Source: Lentzea atacamensis (GTDB taxonomy: Bacteria; Actinomycetota; Actinomycetes; Mycobacteriales; Pseudonocardiaceae). Taken from it: a DNA stretch of 64,000 nt. The stretch spans positions 806,001-870,000 of the forward strand of contig NZ_QLTT01000003.1 of NCBI RefSeq assembly GCF_003269295.1. Direction: 5' to 3'. The first letter of the stretch is position 1; each line of letters opens with the position of its first letter. The position numbers were made by a program, and so were the translations under genes. Of the stretch, positions 16,139 through 24,694 are shown piece after piece. The notes beneath the pieces were generated by a model. It was not told the DNA's origin, made no database searches, and worked only from the letters and a program-made list of their open reading frames with translations.

Positions 16139-17350
16139 ATGGCGCTGGTGCTGGCGTTCGGTCTGGTCCTGCTGATCAGCGTGTCGCTGTCCGGCCTCGC
16201 CGCCCGCACGATCTTGTCCACCGCGCTGATGTTCCTCGTCGCGGGGGCGCTGATCGGCCAGGGCGGGCTTGGCCTCGTCGACATCCCGTCCAACAGTGCG
16301 TTCGTCACCGTTCTGGCGGATCTGGCGCTGTTCACGGTTCTGTTCACCGACGGGCAGCGAGCCGGACTGCCGGACCTGAAGCAGGGCTGGCGGCTGTCCG
16401 GCCGGGCGCTGGGCCTGGCCATGCCGCTGACCATGGTGGGCATTGCCGTTCCGGCGCACTTCCTGACCGGGCTGGACTGGACGACCTCGTTCCTGATCGG
16501 CGCGATCCTCTCTCCGACCGACCCGGTGTTCGCCTCCGCGATCGTCGGACGCACCGACGTGCCCGCGCGTCTGCGGCGGCTGCTCAACGTCGAGTCCGGG
16601 CTCAACGACGGTCTCGCGTTGCCGTTCGTGCTGATCTTCCTCGCCACCGCGGCGAACAGGGACACCGACTTCGCCACGATCGGCATCGAACTGGCCGCAG
16701 GCCTTGCGCTCGGCATCGTCATTCCCGCGGTTGTGGTGCTGGCGTGGCGGTTGCGCGTTTTCACCGCCGAGCCGCGCCTGCAGGCGCTCGGACCCATGGC
16801 GATCGCGGTGATGCTGTACGCGACGTGCCACCTCACCCACGCCAATCCGTACCTCGCCGCCTTCGCTGCGGGATCGACCATCGCCACACTCGATCGCGTT
16901 GCGGCAGAACACTTCGAGCACTTCGGCGATCTGCTGTCCGAGATCACCAAGTTCGCCGCCCTGCTCGTCTTCGGCGCTCTCATCACCCCGGAACGCATCT
17001 CGCACCTGAGCGTGGGGGACTGGGCCGTCGCGATCATCGCGATTCTGCTCGTGCGGCCTGCCGCGATGATGCTGTCGTTGCTGCGCACCCCGTTGCCCGC
17101 CCGCGAACGCTCAGTCGCCGCGTGGTTCGGCCCGAAGGGCTTCGCATCGGTCGTCTACGGACTTCTGGTGCTGCAAGCCGGAATCCCGGCGGGGGAACAC
17201 GTGTTCGACCTCGTGGCCATCACGATCGCGTTGTCGATCGTGCTGCACTCGTCGACCGACGTTCCCGTGGCGAAGGCGCTCAGTGTCGAGCCGCCGGACG
17301 GCCTGCCCACCGGAAAACCCGACATGCGGCCGGACCGGGAGCCGCACTGA
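16139..17350 (+). CDS. CPA1-type Na+(K+)/H+ antiporter
   Basis: The 403-residue membrane protein has 11-12 hydrophobic helices with the conserved CPA1 motifs SPTDPVFASAIVG and VESGLNDGLALPFV, which contain the ion-binding Asp residues, and WFGPKGFASVVYG near the C-terminus. It exchanges cytoplasmic sodium or another monovalent cation for protons. The ATG at 16139 was chosen because upstream in-frame sequence is the structured leader; a TTG one codon earlier is possible. A small membrane protein gene follows with an overlapping start. Confidence 0.88.
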   Translation: MALVLAFGLVLLISVSLSGLAARTILSTALMFLVAGALIGQGGLGLVDIPSNSAFVTVLADLALFTVLFTDGQRAGLPDLKQGWRLSGRALGLAMPLTMVGIAVPAHFLTGLDWTTSFLIGAILSPTDPVFASAIVGRTDVPARLRRLLNVESGLNDGLALPFVLIFLATAANRDTDFATIGIELAAGLALGIVIPAVVVLAWRLRVFTAEPRLQALGPMAIAVMLYATCHLTHANPYLAAFAAGSTIATLDRVAAEHFEHFGDLLSEITKFAALLVFGALITPERISHLSVGDWAVAIIAILLVRPAAMMLSLLRTPLPARERSVAAWFGPKGFASVVYGLLVLQAGIPAGEHVFDLVAITIALSIVLHSSTDVPVAKALSVEPPDGLPTGKPDMRPDREPH

Positions 17351-17604
17351 TGGGATCTCCGAGTCCGGTGCTGGTGCTGGTCATGTTGTCCATGGTCTTG
17401 CTCGGCGCGATCCCGCGCCGCTACTGGTACGTGCAGTTGCCCGCGGTGCTGGGGTGGGTGCTGGTCTGGGCGGACAGCCAGCTCACCGGACACTGGACGG
17501 ATGTGCTGGGGCTGGTGGTGACCGGGTTGAGCCTGATGTGGCTGTGGGCGACCCGGACTCCGAAACGTGCCGAGCGGTGGGATCGGTACGACCACGAGCC
17601 CTGA
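17350..17604 (+). CDS. Small membrane protein downstream of the antiporter
   Basis: The 84-residue product has two to three hydrophobic segments (VLVLVMLSMVLLGAI, VQLPAVLGWVLVWA, VLGLVVTGLSLMWLWA) and a charged tail. Its ATG overlaps the antiporter stop (TGATG), so it is translationally coupled and may be an accessory subunit. I recognise no named family. Confidence 0.7.
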   Translation: MGSPSPVLVLVMLSMVLLGAIPRRYWYVQLPAVLGWVLVWADSQLTGHWTDVLGLVVTGLSLMWLWATRTPKRAERWDRYDHEP

Positions 17605-17985
17605 TCCGGTCGCGGAAGCGGTGTTGCGCGGACGGTGGTCGCGCAGCCAGCCTGACGCTGTTCCCGGCCAGGTGGCTGACCGCGATCGCGTTGTCTCATC
17701 GCCGCGACCGCCGCAGTGGCGTTGCGATTGTGGTTCCAGCGTGGGGCTCCGCTCGATCCCGCATCGTGGCTGCCTGCTGCAGTGGTGGTCGCGTAGATCA
17801 TCGACCGCCGCAAAGCGCTGTGGGCTCTCGGCGCCCGCTGATCTACGCCGCTGACTGCTCGGCGAGCTGGACGGTCAGCTCTGCTCCCTGTGCAGAAGTA
17901 GTCACCGAGATCCACAAAGGACACATAGTCCGGCAGGTCTTCAACCAGTGCGAACGGTGGTTCCGGGGCGCAGGTGTCGGTGTCG
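17605..17985. other. Convergent intergenic stretch without a supported gene
   Basis: This 381-base stretch lies between the end of the antiporter unit and the end of nhaA. Open frames here match nothing I recognise and look like non-coding or decayed sequence. Confidence 0.5.
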
Positions 17986-19317
17986 CTAGCCGTCCGTGGG
18001 CCCGCGGTTCTCCGTGGTCGCACCGCTGGCGGTGGGTGCTGTCTGCTGATGCACGTCCGGGATGCCGTCGTTGTCCGCGTCGCGGGTTTCTTCCTCGTGG
18101 ATCCGGCGGTACACCGTGTTGCGCATCCGAAGGATCACGGTCGCAACGAGTGCGGACAGCACGGAACCCAGCAGCACGGCCACCTTGGCGTTGCTGTAGT
18201 CCGCGCTGCCTTCGCCGAACGACAACTCGCTGACCAGGAGCGAGACGGTGAAACCGATGCCGGCGAGGATGGACAGGCCGACGACGTCGATCCACGACAG
18301 GTCGTCGTCCAGATCGGCCTTGGTGAACCGTGCGACCAGCCAGGTGGCTGCGGTGATGCCGATCGGTTTGCCCAGCAGCAGACCGAGCACGATGCCGAGG
18401 GTCACGCTGTCCGTGAGGGAGGTGACGAAACCGCTCAGGCCTCCGATCGAGACGCCGGCGGCGAAGAAGGCGAAGATCGGCACAGCGACACCGGTGGACA
18501 GCGGCTGCCACCGGTGCTGGAAGATCTCGGCCAGACCAGGGCCCTCGCCGGACTTGCGGATCACCGGCACGGCGAACCCGAGCAGGACGCCCGCCACGGT
18601 CGCGTGGACGCCGGAGGCGTGCATCAGCGCCCATGTGGCCACCGCCAGAGGGATGAGCAGCCACCACGACCGGACGCGTCGCTGGACGAGCACGGTGAAC
18701 AACGCCAGTGGGACGAACATCAGCAGCAACGGCAGCAGCGCCAGGTCATCGGTGTAGAAGAGGGCGATGATCACGATGGCGATCAGGTCGTCCACGACGG
18801 CGAGGGTCAGCAGAAACGTCCGCAGCGCGGAGGGGAGGCACCGGCCGATCACTGCGAGCACCGCGAGCGCGAAGGCGATGTCGGTAGCGGTGGGGATGGC
18901 CCAGCCGGACAATTCGGGGCCGCCGCCGAGGTTGATCGCGGTGTAGATCAACGCCGGCACGAGGACGCCGCCGAAAGCTGCCGCGATCGGGACTGCGGCG
19001 CGGCGCGGATCGTGGAGGTCGCCGGCTACAAATTCGCGTTTGAGCTCCAGGCCCGCGACGAAGAAGAAGATCACCAGCAGGCCGTCGGAGGCCCATTCGG
19101 CGAGGCTGAGGCGCAGGTGCAGTGACTCGGGGCCGATTTCCACCGACCGCAACATCTCGTAGACCGGCGCCCACGGTGAGTTCGCCCAGACCAGGCCGAC
19201 CAGCGCCGCGATCAGCATGATGACGCCGCCGACGGTTTCGAGGCGGAGCAGGTCGGCGATCCGCCGGGCCTCAGGCCATGAACCGCGACTGAACAGCCGG
19301 GTCTTCACGGGTTCCAA
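17986..19317 (-). CDS. nhaA: NhaA Na+/H+ antiporter
   Basis: The 443-residue protein contains the NhaA hallmarks [29 protein letters not shown] and [13 protein letters not shown] (the Asp pair that binds sodium and protons), in about 12 helices. It extrudes sodium in exchange for protons. A TTG at 19317 is taken as the start because GGAG lies 6 bases upstream; GTG at 19308 is the alternative. The C-terminal 35 residues are hydrophilic ([14 protein letters not shown]). The conserved leader element lies 30 bases upstream. Confidence 0.95.
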   Translation of the reverse strand: MEPVKTRLFSRGSWPEARRIADLLRLETVGGVIMLIAALVGLVWANSPWAPVYEMLRSVEIGPESLHLRLSLAEWASDGLLVIFFFVAGLELKREFVAGDLHDPRRAAVPIAAAFGGVLVPALIYTAINLGGGPELSGWAIPTATDIAFALAVLAVIGRCLPSALRTFLLTLAVVDDLIAIVIIALFYTDDLALLPLLLMFVPLALFTVLVQRRVRSWWLLIPLAVATWALMHASGVHATVAGVLLGFAVPVIRKSGEGPGLAEIFQHRWQPLSTGVAVPIFAFFAAGVSIGGLSGFVTSLTDSVTLGIVLGLLLGKPIGITAATWLVARFTKADLDDDLSWIDVVGLSILAGIGFTVSLLVSELSFGEGSADYSNAKVAVLLGSVLSALVATVILRMRNTVYRRIHEEETRDADNDGIPDVHQQTAPTASGATTENRGPTDG

Positions 19318-19346
19318 AACTGACTCCAGGTGTCGTCGGCCGCATC

Positions 19347-19367
19347 GCCGACCAGACTTCCCGGCAC
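19347..19367 (-). promoter_or_regulatory. GCCGGGAAGYCTGGTCGGC leader element, copy 4 (nhaA)
   Basis: The minus-strand element lies 30 bases before the nhaA start. In this copy CGTTGCCG (19384-19391, minus strand) can pair with CGGCGATG (19343-19350) through eight base pairs, two of them G-U. That would enclose the conserved core in a stem. Confidence 0.65.
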
Positions 19368-19454
19368 ACCATGCCGCTCGTCACGGCAACGATCCGACCG
19401 TACCTGACGATCAGACACCGAGGACGGTTGATGTGATCTTGTCCGAAGCGCGGA

Positions 19455-19760
19455 TCAGCCTGATGACTCGTCGCTTCCGCGGGTTCGCCAAGCCTGGACG
19501 ACGATGGCCACCGGGCCGAACGCGGCCACGGCCCAACCGAGCGCGATCAGCACGTTCGACGACAGCGACACGCCCGTGATGACCACCACCAACCCGACCA
19601 CGTAGATCAGCAGAAGGCTGATCAACCTCAGCACGCGTGGCGGCAGTCGGCGATACAGCGGCGGCGTTGTGGCGAGTTTGGCCGCGAAGGTGGGGTCGTC
19701 CTCGGCGAGGCGATGCTCGATGCCGTCCAGCTCGCGCTGCTCGTCCTCCGGCAACCCCAC
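19455..19760 (-). CDS. DUF3040 membrane protein
   Basis: The 101-residue protein starts at a GTG placed 8 bases after GGGAGG, giving the family-like N-terminus VGLPEDEQRELDGIEHRLAEDDPTFAAKL. Two membrane helices follow (LRLISLLLIYVVGLVVVITG and VLIALGWAVAAFGPVAIVV). DUF3040 proteins are common in actinobacteria and of unknown function. Confidence 0.8.
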   Translation of the reverse strand: MGLPEDEQRELDGIEHRLAEDDPTFAAKLATTPPLYRRLPPRVLRLISLLLIYVVGLVVVITGVSLSSNVLIALGWAVAAFGPVAIVVQAWRTRGSDESSG

Positions 19761-19805
19761 TGTCAGCACCTCCCGAACTCGCCACACCGAACTATCCGCG
19801 TCCGC

Positions 19806-20849
19806 TCAGCGACCTGCCAGCTCCGATTGCAGTGCAGACCGCGCGGCCACCGGTTCGGCGGCGTCTGCCGCGTCCGCGACCGCCAGAGCGGCTGCCTCGC
19901 TCGCTTGGGCGACGTCCTTCTCGGCCTGTGCGGTGGCGGCCTCGACTGAGTTGTCGGGCTCGGCGGCGGCCGATCGCGGCAGCGCTTCGGAGAACGCTTT
20001 TGAGACGTCGTGCAGCGCGGTGGTGACCTCGCTCGGAATCACCCAGAACGTGTTGCCGGGACCCTGCGCGAGCTGGGGCAGCATCTGCAGGTACTGGTAG
20101 GCGAGCAGCTTGGGGTCCGGATCGTTGCGATGCACGGCCTGGAAGACCTGGTCGATCGCGCGGGACTGGCCCTCCGCCTCTAGGATGGTGGCGGCCCGGT
20201 GCCCTTCGGCGCGCAACACAGCAGCCTGCTTGTCACCCTCAGCCGTGAGGATCTGCGACTGACGCTGCCCTTCTGCGGTCAGGATCGCGGCCCGCTTGTC
20301 ACGTTCGGCCCGCATCTGCTTCTCCATCGCCTCCTTGATGCTCTGTGGCGGGTCGATGGCCTTGATCTCGACCCGGTTGACCCGCAGACCCCACTTGCCG
20401 GTCGCGTCGTCGAGCACTCCGCGCAACTGGTTGTTGATCGTGTCGCGCGAGGTGAGGGTCTTCTCGAGATCCATCGATCCCACGACGTTGCGCAGGGTGG
20501 TGACCGTGAGCTGCTCGACCGCCTGCAGGAAGCTGGCGATCTCGTAGGCGGCGGAGCGAGGATCGGTGACCTGGAAGTACAGCACCGTGTCGATCTGCAC
20601 GACCAGGTTGTCCTCGGTGATCACCGGCTGCGGCTGGAACGAGACGACCTGCTCACGCAGGTCGATCGCCGGGTAGACGCGGTCGACGTAGGGGATGACG
20701 AAGTTGAGACCGGGTGTGAGGGTGCGTTGGTACCGGCCCAGACGTTCGACGTTGCGGGCGCGGGCTTGCGGCACGATGCGTACGGCGCGCAGGACGGTGA
20801 ACGCCGCGAAGATCGCGAGCACGAGTCCGGCGAGAAGCAGTGTGGACAT
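19806..20849 (-). CDS. SPFH/band-7 (slipin-like) membrane protein
   Basis: The 347-residue protein has an N-terminal membrane helix (residues 3-22) and an SPFH domain (RIVPQARARNVERLGRYQRTL to about residue 190). A Glu/Ala-rich coiled coil follows (KRAAILTAEGQRQSQILTAEGDKQAAVLRAEGHRAATI in register) and a low-complexity tail. Slipins oligomerise on membranes and act with NfeD partners in membrane organisation and proteolysis. The NfeD gene lies 3 bases upstream in the same unit. Confidence 0.9.
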   Translation of the reverse strand: MSTLLLAGLVLAIFAAFTVLRAVRIVPQARARNVERLGRYQRTLTPGLNFVIPYVDRVYPAIDLREQVVSFQPQPVITEDNLVVQIDTVLYFQVTDPRSAAYEIASFLQAVEQLTVTTLRNVVGSMDLEKTLTSRDTINNQLRGVLDDATGKWGLRVNRVEIKAIDPPQSIKEAMEKQMRAERDKRAAILTAEGQRQSQILTAEGDKQAAVLRAEGHRAATILEAEGQSRAIDQVFQAVHRNDPDPKLLAYQYLQMLPQLAQGPGNTFWVIPSEVTTALHDVSKAFSEALPRSAAAEPDNSVEAATAQAEKDVAQASEAAALAVADAADAAEPVAARSALQSELAGR

Positions 20850-20852
20850 GGC

Positions 20853-21284
20853 TCACTCCCGTGGATAGACGACGGCAGTGCTGCCGTCGATGTGCAATAC
20901 GTCGACCGTGCGCCCGGCAGGGATCACGAGGGACTCGTCGTACGGACGAGCCGTCCAGTCCTCACCGCGGATGCGCACCAGACCGTCGTGGTCGTTCACC
21001 TCGCGCAGCACGTAGCCGGACGCCCCGACCAAGGCCTCGACGCCGAACCGCTCAAGCCGCGGCTGCAGCATCATTCGCCGCGCCCACGGCCTGGCGAGCA
21101 CAACACCGGCGGCGGACACAACGCTGAACACGACGAGCTGGCCTGGGACCGGCAGACCGATCGCCGCCGTCCCCGCTGTCACCACTGCCGCGACCGCGAG
21201 CATGCCCAGTGCCGCGGTGAGTGTGAAGATCTCGGCGATGGCCAGCACCAACGCGATGATCAGCCAGATGAGCCAGGGATCCAC
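20853..21284 (-). CDS. NfeD-family membrane protein
   Basis: The 143-residue short-form NfeD has membrane helices in the first 75 residues (WLIWLIIALVLAIAEIF, then LGMLAVAAVVTAG) and a C-terminal OB-fold (GASGYVLREVNDHDGLVRIRGEDWTARPYD). The GTG at 21284 is preceded by AGGGAGG. The serine-protease domain of long NfeD proteins is absent. It is the expected partner of the slipin encoded just downstream. Confidence 0.88.
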   Translation of the reverse strand: MDPWLIWLIIALVLAIAEIFTLTAALGMLAVAAVVTAGTAAIGLPVPGQLVVFSVVSAAGVVLARPWARRMMLQPRLERFGVEALVGASGYVLREVNDHDGLVRIRGEDWTARPYDESLVIPAGRTVDVLHIDGSTAVVYPRE

Positions 21285-21416
21285 CGTGCGACCCTCCCTA
21301 CGTGGAGGTACGCCTCGAACACTCGACGTCTCCTCACCATCGTCGGCCTGATTCCGTCCGGCCGACAGGCGTCCGCCCGGCCGGTTGGACTGCCGTTGTC
21401 TGCCGGTGCCCGGCAA

Positions 21417-22541
21417 TCACGCCCAGGGTCCAGCACGTGGCCACCCGAGCAAGCGCGCGCCGAGCACCGCTACCTGGAGCGTGAACGCCTGGGCCGGATC
21501 GTCGGCGCGATAGCCGGTCAGCTCTCGGACGCGGTCGAGGCGGTAGGTGACTGTGCGCACGCCGATGCCGAGGGCCTGTGCGGTAGTGGTCGTGACTCGA
21601 CCGGAAGCGAAGTATGAATCCAGCGTGTCCACCAGGCGCTGAGCTCCTCCACGTGCTCCGCGCAACGGCTCCAGCACGGCGGTGACGAGTTCGCCGAGTG
21701 CCGCGCTGTCACGCAGAAGTACTTGGTAGACCAGGAGATCCGCCGCTTTGACGAGTCGTTCGTCCAGATTGAGGCGTTCTGCCATGTCGAGGGCGTTGCG
21801 CGCCTGCTCGAAGGAACGGACCGCGCCACCGGGGCCGGACTGAGGCTGGCCCAGGCCGACCCGCCAGACGGTGTTGCGTCCCACGACCTCGCCGACCTGA
21901 CGCGCGAACTCCTCGGGTGCGCCGCCGAGGTCGTGCGGGACGACACACACCAGGAGGCCTTCACGCGCGGCCACGAGGACGTGACGGGAGCTGAACCGCA
22001 GGCTCATCGCGGCCTGGACGCTCGTCGTGGCCGCACCCGATTCGAGGAACGGCCGGGACGCCGACGCCGCCGCGACGACGTTCGTGCCGGCGAGCTGCAA
22101 CCCGTACCGTTCGGCGCGTTCCGCGAGCTGGCCGAGGTCGCGTCCGGTGAGCAGGTCGTCGATGAACTCGCGACGCAGCGATTCGGCCCTGCGGATGGTC
22201 CAGCGCTGGTTTTCCTCGTATCCCTTGGTCAGTTCGCCGACTGCGTCCTCGGCCGCCTGGAACACGGCTTCAGCGATTCGTTTCAGGGCGTCGGTGTTCG
22301 CAGCGGCGTCCACACCGGGCAAAGTCGCCCAGGTTCGCCCCATCACCCCGAGATGCTCTTTGATCAGCTCGCGGAGTGGCACACCGCGTTCCGCGGCGTC
22401 GGCGCCCGCGTCGTGCAGGTCGCGCCGTTCCTTGGCCGAAAGCGGCCTCTTCGCCTGGCTGATGTCCCGGAGCGCCTGGACGAACACCGGAACACCCGCA
22501 GGCATCTCGTCCGGCGGTGGGCCGGTCGATCTCCTGGCCAT
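21417..22541 (-). CDS. PucR/CdaR-type helix-turn-helix regulator
   Basis: The 374-residue protein has an RsbRD-like N-terminal helical domain (about 20-150) and a central sensing region. A C-terminal PucR-type HTH follows: LDSYFASGRVTTTTAQALGIGVRTVTYRLDRVRELTGY. Similar regulators activate nearby catabolic or stress genes. It stands alone between the NfeD gene and the zinc island, and its target is not evident. Confidence 0.85.
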   Translation of the reverse strand: MARRSTGPPPDEMPAGVPVFVQALRDISQAKRPLSAKERRDLHDAGADAAERGVPLRELIKEHLGVMGRTWATLPGVDAAANTDALKRIAEAVFQAAEDAVGELTKGYEENQRWTIRRAESLRREFIDDLLTGRDLGQLAERAERYGLQLAGTNVVAAASASRPFLESGAATTSVQAAMSLRFSSRHVLVAAREGLLVCVVPHDLGGAPEEFARQVGEVVGRNTVWRVGLGQPQSGPGGAVRSFEQARNALDMAERLNLDERLVKAADLLVYQVLLRDSAALGELVTAVLEPLRGARGGAQRLVDTLDSYFASGRVTTTTAQALGIGVRTVTYRLDRVRELTGYRADDPAQAFTLQVAVLGARLLGWPRAGPWA

Positions 22542-22747
22542 GTGACCTCCGTGGAGTCAGGCGCTAGTGAGTTCAGCGTGGACCTCGGACGCCGATACCA
22601 CCAACGCCTCGTGAGTGCGACCTCGGTCGGCGAGCTCGCGGAGGCCGTGGAGATGGAGCAGTCCGCAGTCTGCTCGACGAAGCCGTGCACCACATCGAAC
22701 ACATCGGCCTCGACGTCACGCATGACGTCGCCGGTACTGGCTGGCCG

Positions 22748-23152
22748 TCAGCCGCAGCGGGAGCGGGGTTGCGCGCATTCGGCACAGGTTCCCGTGACGG
22801 TGACGCGGACGAGCACGTCGGTGAAGCCCAGTGCCTTCTCGGGTGTCCAGGCCGGTAGGGGCGACGAGTGCGCCGGGACCTCGACCGTTGAGTGGCAGGC
22901 CGAGCAGACGAGGTGGTGGTGAGGTCGGCTGGAGCAGTGGCGGTACCACCGCTGGCCGTGCTCGTCCACCATGACGTCGACGAGGTCTCGGTTCCGGAGG
23001 TTCCTGAGTGCTCGGTACACGGTGGAGATCCCGATCGGGTGCTCGAGGCGGGTGATCCGCTGATGCAGGTCGTGCGCCGTGATGAACGCGCTTTCGCGTG
23101 CGAGAAAGGCCAGCACGAGCCGCGTGCGGCCGCGCGGCAGGTCCTGGTCCAT
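22748..23152 (-). CDS. zur: Zur-type zinc-responsive Fur-family repressor
   Basis: The 134-residue protein matches actinobacterial Zur: a winged helix with ITAHDLHQRI and GISTVYRALRNL, the regulatory site YRHCSSRPHHHLVCSACH, and a second Cys pair in GTCAECAQPRSRC. The HHH cluster and two CxxC motifs provide the zinc sites. When zinc is replete, Zur blocks uptake genes. It is the last gene of a leftward unit with two secreted repeat proteins, separated from them by a terminator-like hairpin, and lies 1.5 kb from two Zur-box-like palindromes. Confidence 0.85.
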   Translation of the reverse strand: MDQDLPRGRTRLVLAFLARESAFITAHDLHQRITRLEHPIGISTVYRALRNLRNRDLVDVMVDEHGQRWYRHCSSRPHHHLVCSACHSTVEVPAHSSPLPAWTPEKALGFTDVLVRVTVTGTCAECAQPRSRCG

Positions 23153-23184
23153 CCGGGGAACTCCGTGGCAGGCGACCGGTGAAA

Positions 23185-23218
23185 CCGTGGCGCCACCGAG
23201 CAGTAGGCGGCGCCACGG
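23185..23218 (-). terminator. Hairpin between the repeat-protein genes and zur
   Basis: CCGTGGCGCC at 23185-23194 pairs perfectly with GGCGCCACGG at 23209-23218, leaving a 14-base loop. It lies just after the stop of the second repeat-protein gene and 30 bases before the zur start, so it probably attenuates read-through into zur. Confidence 0.6.
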
Positions 23219-23225
23219 CGTGTGG

Positions 23226-23864
23226 TCAGGGTTGGACGGTGAGGGTGTAGGACTTCTGTCCTGTTGAGACGGCCGTGCCGGCGCTCGTGGTCGCGGTCAC
23301 CTCGAAGACCAGCGTGTAGGTGCCGGCCGCTTCGAACGCCCAGTTCGCGTGGGAGTGGGTGTTGACGGCGACGGCGCGGCTGTCGGGCAGGCCGTTACCG
23401 CTGTCGAACCACACGGTGGGGGTGCCGAAGGCGTTGGTGGTGTAGGTGCTGAAGTCGGCGGGGCCGGTGACGGAGATCAGCTTGGCCGTCACGCTGTTGC
23501 CCTGCAGGACTCCGGTGGGCACGCCCTCGGTGCTGAAGCCGGGCCACAGGATTCCGCTGGCCTGGCTCTGCGGCAGGATCCAGACCGGCGAGCCGGGGGA
23601 GCCGAGGAACGAGTAGGCGGAGCTTGCCGGCACGGTCGTCTTGCTCGCGGACACCGCCTCCAGCGTCACGGTGGAGGGGTCGCGGTCGACGGCCGGCGAC
23701 ACGGTGTGGTCGCGGATGTCCAGCGTCAGCGCGCTGCCGGTCCAGTCGATGTCGAGGGCGTCGACGTGGCCCTGGGAGATGGTCACGGCAGCCTGGGCGG
23801 TGCCGGTGGCGAATAGGGTCAGGCCGGTGGCGAGCGCCGCGGCGGCGAGGGGGCGGAATCTCAT
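23226..23864 (-). CDS. Secreted single-repeat protein of the zinc island (choice-of-anchor M type)
   Basis: The 212-residue protein has a signal peptide (residues 1 to about 26, ending AQA). One actinobacterial surface-repeat domain follows: GHVDALDIDW, YSFLGSPGSPVWILPQ, ILWPGFSTE, WFDSGNGLPD, and THSHANWAFEAAGTYTL. The GHVD and HSHANW motifs recur in every repeat protein of this island and are likely metal ligands. It has no sortase motif or membrane anchor, so it is probably released or held by partners. Its ATG overlaps the stop of the upstream paralogue (ATGA). Confidence 0.85.
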   Translation of the reverse strand: MRFRPLAAAALATGLTLFATGTAQAAVTISQGHVDALDIDWTGSALTLDIRDHTVSPAVDRDPSTVTLEAVSASKTTVPASSAYSFLGSPGSPVWILPQSQASGILWPGFSTEGVPTGVLQGNSVTAKLISVTGPADFSTYTTNAFGTPTVWFDSGNGLPDSRAVAVNTHSHANWAFEAAGTYTLVFEVTATTSAGTAVSTGQKSYTLTVQP

Positions 23865-24505
23865 GCGATCACCTTGAACCGGTAGGTGGCGGGTGCTGAG
23901 GTGACCTTCTTGCCGGTGGCGGCGAGGGTGCCGCTGACCCGGACGGTGATGGCGTAGTTGCCGGCGGCTTCGAACGCCCAGTTGGCGTGCAGGTGGCTCG
24001 CGGCGGGCAGGGTGACCGAGTCGGGCAGGCCGTTGCCGCTGTCGACGAGCACGGTGGGAGCGCCGACCGGGTCGGTGGTGAAGATGCTGAAGTCCGCCGG
24101 ACCGGAGACGCACTCGATCTTGACGGTCAGCGAGTCGTTGGCGAAGACGCCCGATTGCACTTCCTCGCTGGCGATGCCCGGCCACAGCAGCTGCGGGTCC
24201 TCCACCTGGGGAAGAACCCAGACCGGCTTGCCGGGGGCGCCGAGGAACGCGTACGCCGGGTCGTTGGGCACCTCGGTACGTGCCGCGGGCTTCACCGCGA
24301 ACCGTACCTGCGACGGCTCGTATTCGGTGTCGGTGCCCTCGTCGTGGACGTGGACGTGGAACTGGTTGTCCTCAAAGGCGATGCCGATGACGTCCACGTG
24401 CCCGCTGTCGAGCGTGATGGTGGTGGCCGCGGTGGCGGGGCCCGCGCCGCCGATCAGCATTGCCGCTGCCAGCGGCAGGAGGGCGAGACGTGCTCTGGTG
24501 CGCAC
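23861..24505 (-). CDS. Secreted single-repeat protein of the zinc island, first gene
   Basis: The 214-residue paralogue of the next gene starts at a GTG and has a signal peptide (about 30 residues, ending ATAA). One repeat domain follows with GHVDVIGIAF, an acidic/His segment FHVHVHDEGTDTEYEP, YAFLGAPGKPVWVLPQ, LLWPGIASEE and SHLHANWAFEAAGNYAI. The extra HVHVHDE cluster is not present in its neighbours. A Zur-box-like palindrome lies about 62 bases upstream of the start, so the leftward unit (this gene, its paralogue, then zur) is probably zinc-repressed. Confidence 0.85.
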   Translation of the reverse strand: MRTRARLALLPLAAAMLIGGAGPATAATTITLDSGHVDVIGIAFEDNQFHVHVHDEGTDTEYEPSQVRFAVKPAARTEVPNDPAYAFLGAPGKPVWVLPQVEDPQLLWPGIASEEVQSGVFANDSLTVKIECVSGPADFSIFTTDPVGAPTVLVDSGNGLPDSVTLPAASHLHANWAFEAAGNYAITVRVSGTLAATGKKVTSAPATYRFKVIA

Positions 24506-24566
24506 GGTGTGGTGCTCCGTTTCGTGAGGACTGAAGGCCCGAGCGGGCCGCGATGAGCGTCGCACA

Positions 24567-24581
24567 TGACAATCATGTTCA
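24567..24581 (-). promoter_or_regulatory. Zur-box-like palindrome for the leftward unit
   Basis: TGACAATCATGTTCA closely resembles the actinobacterial Zur box (TGAAAATCATTTTCA as I know it). It lies 62 bases upstream of the first leftward gene, where bound repressor would cover a promoter. Confidence 0.65.
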
Positions 24582-24624
24582 ATAGCGACTGAACGGCCGC
24601 CGGGGCGCTGCTCCGTTCGGTTGT

Positions 24625-24639
24625 TGGAAATGATTGTCG
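24625..24639 (+). promoter_or_regulatory. Zur-box-like palindrome for the rightward unit
   Basis: TGGAAATGATTGTCG, read on the other strand as CGACAATCATTTCCA, shares the ACAATCAT core with the box at 24567 and lies 56 bases upstream of the lipoprotein start. Confidence 0.65.
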
Positions 24640-24694
24640 TTCCGGTTAGGGTCGCTGTGCCTCGCCGGTCGGCGGGTGTCTGAAGGGGGATCCC

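Noticed and set aside
17421..18023. A 200-residue minus-strand frame past the nhaA stop
   Set aside because: It overlaps the small membrane protein gene on the other strand and shows no domain pattern.
22542..22747. A possible small gene downstream of zur
   Set aside because: The frame beginning VMRDVEADVFDVVHGFVEQ runs into the neighbouring regulator's antisense text and has no family match; too weak to list.
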